DNA of 64,000 bases from an uncultured Paracoccaceae bacterium (GTDB lineage Bacteria; Pseudomonadota; Alphaproteobacteria; Rhodobacterales; Rhodobacteraceae). Positions 55,826 through 64,000 of this stretch are shown here, in pieces (positions within the stretch are counted from its first letter, which is position 1; the number at the start of each line of letters is the position of its first letter). The DNA lies in the NCBI GenBank assembly GCA_947503925.1, contig CANNFQ010000001.1:558001-622000 (forward strand), given 5' to 3'. The notes beneath the pieces are model-generated. The model saw nothing but the letters and a program-made list of their open reading frames with translations, made no database searches and was not told the origin of the DNA. A program made the position numbers and the translations under genes.

Positions 55826-56176
55826 TTAGATCGCCGCTGTCACTATGATTTCTACGTGAAAGTCGCGTGTTGCCAGTTTTGCCTCACCGGTCCAGCGGGC
55901 GGGTGCATTGCCTTCGGGGACCCATGCTTCCCATGCGGCATTCATTTCGCCAAACTGCGTGGCAATATCTGACAGCCAGATTTGCGCCGTTAGGATATTT
56001 TCTTTGCTTGTGCCAGCCTCGGCCAGCAATGTGTCGATCTGGCCTAGAATATCATTGGTCTGCTGTGTCACCGACGCGCCCGGCGTGCCGACCTGCCCGG
56101 CGAGGTATGCCACGTTGTTGTGGATGACTAGCTGGCTCATTCTGGGGCCGGTATGTTTTCGGATAATTTCAGGCAT
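55826..56176 (-). CDS. RidA family protein
   Basis: A 116-aa YjgF/YER057c/UK114 protein. It shows YLAGQVGTPGASV, the helix DILGQIDTLLAEAGTSKENIL and the C-terminal NAPARWTGEAKLA block with the arginine that contacts imine/enamine carboxylates in active RidA. It therefore may deaminate reactive enamines, but subfamily members (RutC-like) differ. Convergent with the prepilin-peptidase-like gene. Confidence 0.88.
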   Translation of the reverse strand: MPEIIRKHTGPRMSQLVIHNNVAYLAGQVGTPGASVTQQTNDILGQIDTLLAEAGTSKENILTAQIWLSDIATQFGEMNAAWEAWVPEGNAPARWTGEAKLATRDFHVEIIVTAAI

Positions 56177-56367
56177 GGGTGTTCCTTTCCTGCGGTTGTT
56201 TCGGCCACCTTATATGTTGGCTTTGCCTGCGTGAACCGGTTGTTCCTATTTGCCTGCACAACCCCACCGTGCGCATGTCTCATCGCTGATCAACCTTCTA
56301 TCGATAGCGTCTTGTCAAATCCAGAACGGCCGCATCCCCGGCTTCTGGCCAGCTCAGGAAGTGACAG

Positions 56368-58785
56368 ATGGATCTTAGCAGTATCAGGCTTGGCCTGTTC
56401 AACGGCGGTCGTAGCAAGAAAATCAAACGCCTGAATATGGGCGGTTTGGTTGATAGCATTGCCATCATTGGCACCCATGCCGGTTTGAGCGTAGCTCCGG
56501 AGGATGGCAGCCCTTGGGAGTGGCAGAGCTGGGGTGTCGGCGGTTACGGGGATACCAGTTTCGGGAACGGATCGTCCCCCACCGATTTCGCCACAGCTGA
56601 TCTACAAACGCTATTGTGGCAAGGTACGGATCGCAATGGCCGTAAGTTCCGGGCATCTGCCCCGATCCGCCATGCGCCGGGTGCCGTGGTTGGCAACCTT
56701 CCGCAACGATTGCATACGGTTGGTGTGCCGATCACCCCGTTTAGCGTCGCCCCAGAATTTACTGGCACAGGTTTGAGTTTCACGTTCAGTGCGGATGCCT
56801 TGCCTGCCGGGTTGCAGATGAGCGCAACCGGGCAAGTCACCGGAACCCCGGGTGCGGTGACCAACGCATCGGTGATCGTGAACGCGCGGGATCAATATGG
56901 TCGCATCCTGACCAGCAGCTACAACAGCGTCGTGCAGCCATTCCCCGCCATTTCTGGCGCTGCATTGACCAATATCGCAGAGACCAGTGCCACTTATCGT
57001 AGTCAGTTGAACCGCTCAGGCAGTTTGCATCGTTTGATTAGCGCCAATCCGGTGGAGACAGCGGCAGCGATCAAGGCTGTGCCTGCTGTTGCGGCCGAAG
57101 CCCAGTCTGATGTGTTGTTGAGCATCACTGACCTGCCGATTGAAGCCCAGTTTTATGTTCATGAGATTGGAATTGATGATCAGGGTAACGAAACCCCGAT
57201 CACAGTGACCGGTGGTGCGACAACGATTGCTGTGCCGCTTGGTACTGCGGCAGGCGCGTTGCCTGATCAGGCGCATACGGTGGGCCTGCCGATTGTCCCT
57301 TACGATGTGGCGGCTGATTTTTCCGGTCCCGGTCTTGATTTCATATTCAGCGCTGCGGGCTTGCCTTCGGGGTTGAGCATGACGGCTGCCGGTCTGATTA
57401 GTGGCACGCCGGATGCGATTGCAAATGGGGCGGTGTTGATTACCGCGACTGATCAGTATGGTCGCGTTGTGACCAGCGGTTATAGCACCAGTGTCCTGCC
57501 ATTCCCTGTCATTTTGGGTGCTATCCTGTCTGAGATCACCGCCACTACGGCCACCTATCGCAGCCGTTTGAACCGTGCGGGTGATTTGTATCGTCTTGTC
57601 AGTACTGACCCGACGGAAACCCCAGAAGCTGTGAAGGCGGTTTCGCCCGTTGCGGCGATTGCGAATACAACTGTGTTGCTGAATATCACCGGTCTTGCAT
57701 CCCAGACGACATTCTATGTGCATGAGATCGCCATAGACGAGCAGGGCAATGAGACCGGAATCAGCGTTGTATCCGGCACAACATTGAACCCAGATGCAAC
57801 AGCCCCGGTCATTTCGAACCTGGCATGGGATCGTAGCCGTGCTGCCGGATCAGCTTTCGTCACAAAAGGCGGGATGCTATACGCCGCCACCCATATGGCC
57901 GCTGATAACCCGGTGGCTGGCGGCGCTGGTGGTTGGGCCAATACGATCCTGGAAACATTCGCGGAGCCTGTCCCCGATAGCGGTGTCGTCCGGCTGACAC
58001 TGCCTGAGACAGCGACCAGTGAGGCCGCCGAACGGATGAGCTTTTACATCCGTGCTGCTGAAGGCGCGAATTCGACAATTGAAACTGTCGATTACACCTA
58101 TCCCGCGGCCCCGCCCGTGGCCTCTGTGAAAGTGGTTGATCAGGCTGATGATCTGGGGACGGCGGGCGTTACCGCCGCCACGGTCCCCGGCTTTTTCGAA
58201 ACTGGGGGGACGTTTGTCATTGGTATTGGTTGCACATGTTATGACAGCAATGATCACAGCTATGACCTGTCCGGCCCAACTGTCACTGCCGTTACCCCTT
58301 TAGGTGATACAACTGGCGACCTGACCAGCGGACGTACAAATTGCTTCATGTATTTGGTTGAGGCTGACGCCCCGGGTGATCTCGTTTGTACGATTACGGG
58401 TGCCGGATCGAGTTTTGATCGCAGTATTGTCAGCTGGCTTGCCGATGGACGCAGTGCTGTGAATGCGATCACCGGGCTCGCAAAAACGGCGGATGCCGGG
58501 CCAGCTGGCACGACACTGACCGCATCATCGGTCCCCATCGGCCATCAGGTCTTTGCCATGTTCTGCAACCGGACGGGATCCATGACAGGTGTGGAATGGA
58601 CTGGCGATATTCAGAATGCAGATGCGGTTTATGACGCCCAAACCACCGGCGCACCCAACCGGATCGCGGCTGCGGCGATCACCCAAATCGCAACCGGAGA
58701 CGTGAGCACAACAATCATCGGCATCGAAGATGATGCCAGCAACAGCGCCAACAGCGCCATTATCGTCGCATTAGGAGCTGCATAA
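56368..58785 (+). CDS. large modular protein with tandem Ig-like modules, leaderless; possible fibre/spike component
   Basis: An 805-aa protein I do not recognise by name. There is no signal peptide; residues 1-100 are a polar segment with GSPWEWQSWGVGGYGDTS. Two tandem ~172-residue modules follow (111-282 and 298-470, offset 187), each made of a putative Ig (He_PIG) domain (LPxxHTVG..LPxGLxM..GTP) and a second beta domain ending FYVHEIxIDxQGNET. The rest (475-805) is beta-rich, Gly/Ala/Thr-rich. Strong ribosome site AGGAAGTGACAG before the ATG. Coupled by 1-base overlap (TAATG) to the next gene. Candidates: phage/GTA fibre, or exported adhesin; no RTX motifs. Confidence 0.6.
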   Translation: MDLSSIRLGLFNGGRSKKIKRLNMGGLVDSIAIIGTHAGLSVAPEDGSPWEWQSWGVGGYGDTSFGNGSSPTDFATADLQTLLWQGTDRNGRKFRASAPIRHAPGAVVGNLPQRLHTVGVPITPFSVAPEFTGTGLSFTFSADALPAGLQMSATGQVTGTPGAVTNASVIVNARDQYGRILTSSYNSVVQPFPAISGAALTNIAETSATYRSQLNRSGSLHRLISANPVETAAAIKAVPAVAAEAQSDVLLSITDLPIEAQFYVHEIGIDDQGNETPITVTGGATTIAVPLGTAAGALPDQAHTVGLPIVPYDVAADFSGPGLDFIFSAAGLPSGLSMTAAGLISGTPDAIANGAVLITATDQYGRVVTSGYSTSVLPFPVILGAILSEITATTATYRSRLNRAGDLYRLVSTDPTETPEAVKAVSPVAAIANTTVLLNITGLASQTTFYVHEIAIDEQGNETGISVVSGTTLNPDATAPVISNLAWDRSRAAGSAFVTKGGMLYAATHMAADNPVAGGAGGWANTILETFAEPVPDSGVVRLTLPETATSEAAERMSFYIRAAEGANSTIETVDYTYPAAPPVASVKVVDQADDLGTAGVTAATVPGFFETGGTFVIGIGCTCYDSNDHSYDLSGPTVTAVTPLGDTTGDLTSGRTNCFMYLVEADAPGDLVCTITGAGSSFDRSIVSWLADGRSAVNAITGLAKTADAGPAGTTLTASSVPIGHQVFAMFCNRTGSMTGVEWTGDIQNADAVYDAQTTGAPNRIAAAAITQIATGDVSTTIIGIEDDASNSANSAIIVALGAA
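56698..57777 (+). repeat. tandem duplication of Ig-like plus partner module inside the 805-aa protein
   Basis: Module 1 covers codons 111-282 (about 56698-57213), module 2 codons 298-470 (about 57259-57777). Equivalent landmarks are LPQRLHTVGVPI/LPDQAHTVGLPI, DQYGRILTSSY/DQYGRVVTSGY, ATYRSQLNRSG/ATYRSRLNRAG and FYVHEIGIDDQGNET/FYVHEIAIDEQGNET. The close match implies a recent internal duplication. Confidence 0.85.
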
Positions 58786-60638
58786 TGCCTTTTGACCTTA
58801 CCCTAACCGTCGGCGCAGCCACAACCGCGCAGATCCAGAGCCTGACAACCAGCAATAGCGGTGCAGCCCCCGTTGCGATGCAATTCTGGGTCGATGCCAC
58901 CACCCTGACCAACTTCACCCCGTTGGCGCCGATTGGTAATGAGATTCATGATCGCCGTCGTAGTGGGCTTTACTATTATTGGGACTTTGGAGATTCCTAT
59001 GAGTTTATCGCCAGCGCCGGTGCGGTAAATGCCGCCCATCTGGATGCTGGAACAGCGCATGGGTTTCTGGGCACACATGTGTTTCGGACGCCAGGGAATT
59101 ACACAGTCACCTGTCTGATTGTTGATCCCGTTAATGGCTATTCGGAACTGGCTTCAACCCAAGTGATTGTTGACGATCCTGACAACCTTTTTACCGCAGA
59201 TGACCAGACCATCGTGGTTGATCAGCAAGACCGGATTTATGCACCATATCCGAATGCCGAGGTCGTCACATCGGTTGCCCAGATGGTCACGCGGATCAAA
59301 GGGTTCGGGGACGCGTTGACACCCCGTCGGGTCATTTTCCGCCGTGGTCAGACATACCCATCATCAGGCTTTTCCATGGGGGTTTATTCACTCGCTACGC
59401 TTTGGCCCACAACTCATATGCTTGCCGCTGATGAACCGGGCGCCAAGCCGACTATTGATCAATCAGCCGGTATTGGTCATAATCCGGGCCCGGCAAGTGC
59501 CGATGTTGATCTAGTGTTCCAGAATTTGGTGATCGTGGGAAGTTGGGATCCGACGACTGAAACGGGCAGTTCATATTCCGGCTATGATCAGAACGGCAAA
59601 CCCCCGGTCCAGACCCTGTTCGATGGTTGCGAGATCCGCAATCACAACATCAACGTGTCAACCTCGGGCACTGTGGGCAGCCCTGGCGACGGTGTGGGGC
59701 AGCACCGTGTATTCTTTAATGACAGCGTTTTGGAGGGCCACCGCCAATATAACTTCATCGGAGGCGCCCGGCATTTCGCCTTTACCGGTTGCAGGGTTGC
59801 TCAGAATGTTGATGCCTATAACGGCCCGCAAAACAGCTATGGCGAAATCCGGTTTGGCAATTTCCAGTTTCTGGATATTCAGGCCAGTGATTTCTACACC
59901 AAGGGCGGTTCCAGCACGCTGGGCAACTACGAGGCATCGCAACCAAACTGGCGTCTGGATACTGATGGGGTCGGTAATAACTATCTGAATGCCCAATGCA
60001 ATGTCGTGGAGGGTGGTCGCAACATCGTCTCGACCGGATCGGAAGGATCGCGCCCATTGCCCACGGGCACCTGGGTGATTGAAAAGAACTATTTTCTGGC
60101 CAGTCACACGACCCGTATTGCTGTGTTGATCATGCGTCCGGGTATGATCCTGCGTAACAACATCATTACCATTCCCGACACGCTGAGGGACAGCAGCACG
60201 CCTTTGGCAAATGTCTATACGCTTGGCGGCAGTCCCACAAAAGTCCCCGATGCGCAGGAGGCCAACAGATATGAATTTATCGGAAATACGATCATTGTGC
60301 AGTTGTCCGGGAGTTATCCGATCCAGTCGACACAAGGCACTACGGCAGGTCATGTCGTGGCCAATAACATTGTCTATACATCGTCCAATCAATCGGAAGG
60401 TCCGTTAGTTACCACTGTGGCCTTTACCGCCCGTGAAAAGGGCTACAAGGACAGTATCACACCGCAGGTTGCCGCTACCGCAACCCCGCCTGGTTCCGCT
60501 TGGCTTGCCGCGCCGCAATCAGGGGCAGGGGCGATTGATTCTGCTGTCGGGTCAATCACGGGATATCAGATCCCTTATGATGACTTTATGGGTCAGCCGC
60601 GCGTACAGAATTTTAAGGGAGCCGTCGCACCATTGTGA
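58785..60638 (+). CDS. PKD-like plus right-handed beta-helix protein, leaderless; possible tail/head spike
   Basis: A 617-aa protein with no signal peptide. Residues 60-130 form a PKD-like beta sandwich (YYYWDFGD at 63-70; THVFRTPGNYTVTC at 97-110). From about 190 to 570 there is a pectate-lyase-like parallel beta-helix: many short rungs such as LVFQNLVIVGSW, FDGCEIRNHNINV, FAFTGCRV, FLDIQASDFY and RYEFIGNTIIVQ. This fold is shared by polysaccharide lyases and phage tailspikes. The ATG overlaps the upstream stop (TAATG). The combination suggests carbohydrate contact; enzymatic activity cannot be read from the sequence. Confidence 0.62.
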   Translation: MPFDLTLTVGAATTAQIQSLTTSNSGAAPVAMQFWVDATTLTNFTPLAPIGNEIHDRRRSGLYYYWDFGDSYEFIASAGAVNAAHLDAGTAHGFLGTHVFRTPGNYTVTCLIVDPVNGYSELASTQVIVDDPDNLFTADDQTIVVDQQDRIYAPYPNAEVVTSVAQMVTRIKGFGDALTPRRVIFRRGQTYPSSGFSMGVYSLATLWPTTHMLAADEPGAKPTIDQSAGIGHNPGPASADVDLVFQNLVIVGSWDPTTETGSSYSGYDQNGKPPVQTLFDGCEIRNHNINVSTSGTVGSPGDGVGQHRVFFNDSVLEGHRQYNFIGGARHFAFTGCRVAQNVDAYNGPQNSYGEIRFGNFQFLDIQASDFYTKGGSSTLGNYEASQPNWRLDTDGVGNNYLNAQCNVVEGGRNIVSTGSEGSRPLPTGTWVIEKNYFLASHTTRIAVLIMRPGMILRNNIITIPDTLRDSSTPLANVYTLGGSPTKVPDAQEANRYEFIGNTIIVQLSGSYPIQSTQGTTAGHVVANNIVYTSSNQSEGPLVTTVAFTAREKGYKDSITPQVAATATPPGSAWLAAPQSGAGAIDSAVGSITGYQIPYDDFMGQPRVQNFKGAVAPL

Positions 60639-60662
60639 TTGCGGATGTTGGATGGGTCTGAT

Positions 60663-60736
60663 TGGAGCGGGTAACGGGAATTGAACCCGTAACTTAAGCT
60701 TGGGAAGCTCGCGTGATACCTTTTCACCATACCCGC
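60663..60736 (-). tRNA. tRNA-Gly (CCC)
   Basis: A 74-nt cloverleaf with encoded CCA. On the minus strand: acceptor GCGGGTA/TACCCGC pairs fully, D-arm GTGA-AAAGGTA-TCAC, anticodon loop TTCCCAA with anticodon CCC, T-arm ACGGG-TTCAATT-CCCGT, discriminator T then CCA. The anticodon stem CGAGC/GCTTA has a C-A mismatch at its outer pair. It lies 24 bp downstream of the beta-helix gene, convergent with it. Confidence 0.95.
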
Positions 60737-60788
60737 CGCGCGGTTGGGCATACGCCGCAGCGCCGACATCGTCAATCTGTGTTTTATG

Positions 60789-61361
60789 CTATGCGAACCA
60801 TGTGTCGATCCGAGCCTTCAGCGCATCCCAGACGGCCGGTGCGCCACGTTTCACCTTGACCCCGACCCGCGTTTCCAGCTGGTCGGCGGTCACATTGTAT
60901 TCTGGCCATGTCCCGCCGTCCGTTTCAAGGTTGGACACCACAGGCTGCACCCGGTCGACGGATTTTGCAAAGATCGCGTCATCCGTTTCGGCCGCTTCGA
61001 ATTCGTCCCAAAGCGCCCGGAATGCGGTGGCCTGATCGGCAGGAAGCAGGCCAAAGATCCGATTGGCGGCGGCTTGTTCGATTTTTTCCATCTCTGCCGT
61101 GTCGTGATTGCCGTGGATCGGATTGTCGCCTGCGTCGATTTCCACAAGGTCGTGGATCAGGAGCATTTTGATCACCCGGTCGACATTGATGGGCCGGTTC
61201 GCATGCTCGGCCAGAACCATCGCATAAAGTGCGATATGCCAACTATGTTCGCCCGAATTTTCGGGCCGGGATTTGTCACAGAGTGTGGTGCCACGCAGGA
61301 CGGATTTGAGTTTGTCCGCTTCGGTAAGGAAGGCAAGTTGGGCCGTGATACGATCGGTCAT
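60789..61361 (-). CDS. HD-domain hydrolase (YfbR/5'-nucleotidase-like)
   Basis: A 190-aa HD-superfamily phosphohydrolase. The metal ligands are His42 in GEHSWH, the His70-Asp71 pair in LLIHDLVEID and a later Asp in AKSVDRVQP. The sequence RGTTLCDKSRPENSGEHSW is typical of the YfbR-like nucleotidases acting on deoxynucleoside monophosphates. Two nearby starts exist (61367 and 61361); neither has a clear ribosome site, so the start is uncertain by two codons. Confidence 0.85.
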   Translation of the reverse strand: MTDRITAQLAFLTEADKLKSVLRGTTLCDKSRPENSGEHSWHIALYAMVLAEHANRPINVDRVIKMLLIHDLVEIDAGDNPIHGNHDTAEMEKIEQAAANRIFGLLPADQATAFRALWDEFEAAETDDAIFAKSVDRVQPVVSNLETDGGTWPEYNVTADQLETRVGVKVKRGAPAVWDALKARIDTWFA

Positions 61362-61494
61362 GGGCATGTTTTCTGCTGATTGATTTGACGTTCTTATGAT
61401 TGAAATCACAGCGCGCGAAAAGCCGTGAACGCACTTGCAAATCAAACCAGACCTGCGCCATAACGCCCAAAGTAATCGGGGAAGAACGGGTTAA

Positions 61495-62124
61495 GTGCCA
61501 GAGGAATTGATCCTGACGGATGCCGACAAGATTGGTGAAGGGCGGGGCCGCCGTGTGTATGCCTATCCGGGGCATCCTGAGTGGATCATCAAGCTGCATA
61601 AGCCGTTTCGCAAGAAAAAGCTGCAACTGCTGCGCCGTCAGATGCGCTATATGGGGCGTCGTTTCGGGAAATATCGTCACAGCATTTTTGAGGCGGAGGA
61701 ATATACTGCGATGGTCGCACGCACCGATCGTATTCCCGATTTTGTGCCCGGTTATCGTGGTCTGGTTATGGCCCAGGGTGAGATTGGTGCGGTGTTCGAT
61801 GCCATTCGCCAGCCCGATGGTCAGATCGCCCCAACATTGCGCCAGTTTTTGGTGGCCGAAGGGTATTCGCCCGCATTGGAGGCGGCGATCAACCATCTTT
61901 GGGCGCAGGTTGTCGCATTCCGCTGTGTGGTATCGGACCCGAACCTGTCCAACGCGCTTGTGCAGCGCCGCGATGATGGCAGTTTGCGCCTATGGCTTGT
62001 TGATGGTTTGGGTGAGCGCACTGTGATCCCGATCATGCGCATGTCGAATTGGGTATTTCATCGTAATACGACCAAATCCCATCAGATCATGCTGGAACGT
62101 GCCAGGACGGTGAAGCGCGGGTAA
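61495..62124 (+). CDS. YrbL family protein (PhoP network YrbL-like)
   Basis: A 209-aa protein of the YrbL family, which has a protein-kinase-like fold. It opens ILTDADKIGEGRGRRVYAYPGHPEWIIKLHK with the ATP-lysine-like region cut short here: GEGRGRRVYAYPGHP then IIKLHKP. A basic helix KKKLQLLRRQMRYMGRRF follows, and the HRD-like loop is VVSDPNLSNALV with LWLVDGLGE. YrbL function is unknown in E. coli. The start is GTG at 61495; no nearby ATG exists. Confidence 0.75.
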   Translation: MPEELILTDADKIGEGRGRRVYAYPGHPEWIIKLHKPFRKKKLQLLRRQMRYMGRRFGKYRHSIFEAEEYTAMVARTDRIPDFVPGYRGLVMAQGEIGAVFDAIRQPDGQIAPTLRQFLVAEGYSPALEAAINHLWAQVVAFRCVVSDPNLSNALVQRRDDGSLRLWLVDGLGERTVIPIMRMSNWVFHRNTTKSHQIMLERARTVKRG

Positions 62125-62195
62125 TCAGTGCTGGCGGACCAGGGATCAAGTTCGCGCTTACGTGGGAGCCGCGTATTGTACGGTGATGCGCATGA

Positions 62196-62702
62196 TCATG
62201 TATCTTTCTTATGGAAGTTTTGATGCACTGATATCGCTCCGACAAGAGCGAGAAACCCCAAGGTCGCGGCAAGGGAAAGAATGGGTGGCAAAACACCGAG
62301 CAGGTCCAACCCTTTGCTGTCGCAATCATGGTAGGTTCTTGGTGGACCCAGGAAAGGGGCGATGGTCACGATCACATAGATACCTACCATAATTGCTTTG
62401 ATGCCAGAGGGTGGTTTCGCTGGTAAAGCGATGTAGATTATTATTGGCAGAACTGGCATCGCATAGACCACCAAACCAAAGAGCATCCCCGACACATTCA
62501 GAGACTGTGCTGCGACATGCAGCAGATGGAGCAGGTCGCGCGGTTTGCGCCACCCGCCTTCGCTTCCAAAGCAAATTTGGTGATCGGCAGAAGCAAGCTC
62601 AATAGCAATAAGTTGCACCAAAGGCACGGATGCGATGCCGAGGACCAGGATTAGGCGAAATAGACGCCCATTGTGAACATTGGCCTGCGCCGTTTCCGGC
62701 AT
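62196..62702 (-). CDS. hypothetical membrane protein (four helices)
   Basis: A 168-aa protein with about four hydrophobic segments: 14-35, 70-93, 100-118 and 132-155. A large loop with Cys and His (SADHQICFGSEGGWRKPRD) lies between the first two. I do not recognise a family. It starts six bases after the end of the Ala/Lys-rich gene, so the two are probably on one transcript. Confidence 0.5.
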   Translation of the reverse strand: MPETAQANVHNGRLFRLILVLGIASVPLVQLIAIELASADHQICFGSEGGWRKPRDLLHLLHVAAQSLNVSGMLFGLVVYAMPVLPIIIYIALPAKPPSGIKAIMVGIYVIVTIAPFLGPPRTYHDCDSKGLDLLGVLPPILSLAATLGFLALVGAISVHQNFHKKDT

Positions 62703-62708
62703 AACTGC

Positions 62709-63341
62709 TTACCGTTTTACTCGTCTCGGTACAGCCGGAGCTGATGTTTCCTTAGTAGCTACTTGGGGTTCTGGGGGAGCGGGTGCTGCGCTGCCTTCTT
62801 CGAGGTCCCAAGGACCGGAGATAGGTTGTTGCGCGGGTTCGTCTGGCGTGTCAGCCTTGGAAGCTTCAGCGGCTTGTTTTTCAGCTTTGGCCTTTGCGGC
62901 TGCATCCGCCTTGGCCTTTGCTTCTGCCTCGGCTTTCGCCTTTGCTGCGGCTTGTTTTTCGGCTTTTTCCTTGGCTGCCTTTGCTTCCGCTTCTGCCGCC
63001 TTTTTGGTGGCTGCGTCTTCCTCGGCCTTGGCACCGGCTGCGATCTCAGCTTCTGCCGCTTCTTTGTCTTCGTCTGACAGACCCTGCAGGGGGGCGGCTT
63101 TCGGTGCTGGCGCCGCTTTGAAACCGTTGGCTTTGCGCGATGACAGCAGGTCACGCGCCCGCGCTTCGGCCCGCCGGACCCGGACGGCCGTCAGGAAAGC
63201 TTCTTGTAGGATTTGAGAGGACGCCCCAAGGAGTTCGCCAATCTGGTCCACAATGGCGATATCGCCTGATGCGGCTTGATCCTCCAGCGCCAGATCTGCG
63301 AGTTCATTTGCCACCCTGTCCAGATACGATTCGGCCATCAT
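62709..63341 (-). CDS. Ala/Lys/Glu-rich protein with long charged helix
   Basis: A 210-aa protein. Residues 1-70 form a helical domain (ESYLDRVANELADLALEDQA, then EAFLTAVRVRRAEARARD). From about 95 to 160 runs a TolA-like Ala/Lys/Glu helix (repeating AKAKAEAEAKAKAD-type sequence). The last 45 residues are Pro-rich. No signal peptide. The ATG overlaps the hydrolase stop by one base (TAATG). The repetitive helix probably acts as a spacer or coiled coil; function unknown. Confidence 0.6.
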   Translation of the reverse strand: MMAESYLDRVANELADLALEDQAASGDIAIVDQIGELLGASSQILQEAFLTAVRVRRAEARARDLLSSRKANGFKAAPAPKAAPLQGLSDEDKEAAEAEIAAGAKAEEDAATKKAAEAEAKAAKEKAEKQAAAKAKAEAEAKAKADAAAKAKAEKQAAEASKADTPDEPAQQPISGPWDLEEGSAAPAPPEPQVATKETSAPAVPRRVKR

Positions 63342-63994
63342 TATCTCGTGTTTTCAGTTAACCTGCGCCGCACGTAAGACTTAACTGTGTCAATCATTGG
63401 GTCCATATGGGGATCTTCGAAGAAATGCCCGGCCCCATCCATTTCATCATGGGTAATGGTGATCCCTTTCTGCTCGTGCAGTTTGTTCACCAGGCTGACA
63501 GTGTCGCGCGGTGGCGCGACCCGGTCATTTGATCCGTTGATGATCAACCCCGAAGACGGACAGGGGGCCAGGAAGCTGAAGTCATACATGTTCGCAGGTG
63601 GCGACACCGAGATGAAGCCAGTGATTTCGGGCCGCCGCATCAGAAGTTGCATGCCGATCCAGGCCCCGAATGAAAACCCGGCCACCCAGCAATGCTTAGC
63701 GTTATTGTTCATCGATTGCAGGTAATCGAGCGCGCTGGCCGCATCGGACAGTTCACCCACACCCTGATCATATTCGCCTTGGCTGCGCCCAACACCACGG
63801 AAGTTGAAACGCAGCACCGTGAAGCCCATGTTGTAAAAGGCATAATGCAGGTTGTAGACGACGCGGTTATTCATTGTCCCGCCAAATTGCGGATGCGGGT
63901 GCAAGACGATGGCAATTGGTGCGTCGCGGTCCTTTTGCGGGTGATAGCGCCCTTCCAGGCGTCCTTCGGGTCCGGGGAAGATGACTTCGGGCAT
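63341..63994 (-). CDS. alpha/beta hydrolase (dienelactone-hydrolase-like)
   Basis: A 217-aa protein complete at the window edge. It opens MPEVIFPGPEGRLEGRYHP and shows VLHPHPQFGGTMNNRVV, the block LRFNFRGVGRSQG, the nucleophile elbow GFSFGAW, Asp in NGSNDRVAPP and His in GAGHFF. This pattern is that of the YitV/COG2945 group of cytosolic hydrolases, whose substrates are unknown. It begins the minus-strand trio with the Ala/Lys-rich and membrane proteins. Confidence 0.86.
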   Translation of the reverse strand: MPEVIFPGPEGRLEGRYHPQKDRDAPIAIVLHPHPQFGGTMNNRVVYNLHYAFYNMGFTVLRFNFRGVGRSQGEYDQGVGELSDAASALDYLQSMNNNAKHCWVAGFSFGAWIGMQLLMRRPEITGFISVSPPANMYDFSFLAPCPSSGLIINGSNDRVAPPRDTVSLVNKLHEQKGITITHDEMDGAGHFFEDPHMDPMIDTVKSYVRRRLTENTR

Positions 63995-64000
63995 TCCAGT

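Noticed and set aside
56298..56307. CTATCGATAG palindrome ahead of the 805-aa gene as an operator
   Set aside because: Only 10 bp and composed of a common ClaI-like core; expected by chance often enough that it cannot be claimed.

Overview
The window looks like chromosomal DNA of a marine alphaproteobacterium, most likely family Rhodobacteraceae (Roseobacter group, Loktanella/Yoonia-like at a guess). The reasons are the gene orders lptF-lptG-lptD-surA-pdxA-rsmA, prfA-prmC-DUF4167 and zwf-pgl-pgi, the protocatechuate (pca) genes with a BKACE gene, a short intergenic sequence I associate with Rhodobacteraceae, and dense coding with many ATGA/TGATG overlaps. No rRNA, CRISPR array, transposase, integrase or plasmid origin was seen. 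The genus is a guess; the family assignment is fairly secure.

Layout. 1-2.3 kb: two tandem ureohydrolases (the first cut by the window edge), then a MerR regulator/atypical SDR pair on the minus strand with a textbook MerR-type promoter. 2.4-6.8 kb: an SH3 lipoprotein, DUF1499, prfA-prmC, DUF4167 and an unknown protein. 6.8-14.2 kb: the minus-strand outer-membrane/maturation operon lptF>lptG>lptD>surA>pdxA>rsmA, every junction overlapping or nearly so. 14.3-16.2 kb: pepA-holC. 16.3-21 kb: a 41-aa lipoprotein coupled to a retropepsin-like protease, MarC, an ABC-F ATPase and an MFS carrier with a His-rich tail. 21-28.8 kb: a proline-racemase-family enzyme, ndk, DUF4112, a TfoX C-terminal-domain protein, a 42-aa small protein, a DEAD-box helicase, a RACo-like [2Fe-2S]/ASKHA protein and a membrane protein. 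28.9-32.9 kb: guaB, an orphan EnvZ-like kinase, an MBL-fold hydrolase and tRNA-Asn.

33.2-38.1 kb: aromatic catabolism, pobA-pcaC-pcaH-pcaG-BKACE facing pcaB. 4-Hydroxybenzoate goes to protocatechuate (PobA), carboxymuconate (PcaGH), carboxymuconolactone (PcaB) and enol-lactone (PcaC); pcaD, pcaQ and pcaIJF are not in the window. 38.3-43.3 kb: cysS, citramalate synthase, a lipoprotein, a squalene/phytoene-synthase-like protein and a HExxH protein. 43.3-48.6 kb: an MFS carrier and a split cobalamin cluster (cobA, cobB on minus; cbiD, cobK on plus), followed by alkA and an esterase. 49.9-51.4 kb: a degenerate GGDEF protein and an HNH protein. 51.5-55.3 kb: zwf-pgl-pgi, the upper Entner-Doudoroff operon, behind a perfect 18-bp palindrome of the LacI-operator type. 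55.4-56.2 kb: a prepilin-peptidase-like protein lacking both catalytic aspartates, and RidA.

56.4-60.6 kb holds the least ordinary locus: two translationally coupled genes for large, leaderless, beta-rich modular proteins (tandem Ig-like modules; PKD plus parallel beta-helix) ending next to tRNA-Gly. They resemble phage or gene-transfer-agent fibre/spike proteins more than classical exoproteins, but that is inference. 60.7-64 kb: tRNA-Gly, an HD hydrolase, a YrbL-like protein, and a minus-strand trio (alpha/beta hydrolase, Ala/Lys-rich protein, membrane protein).
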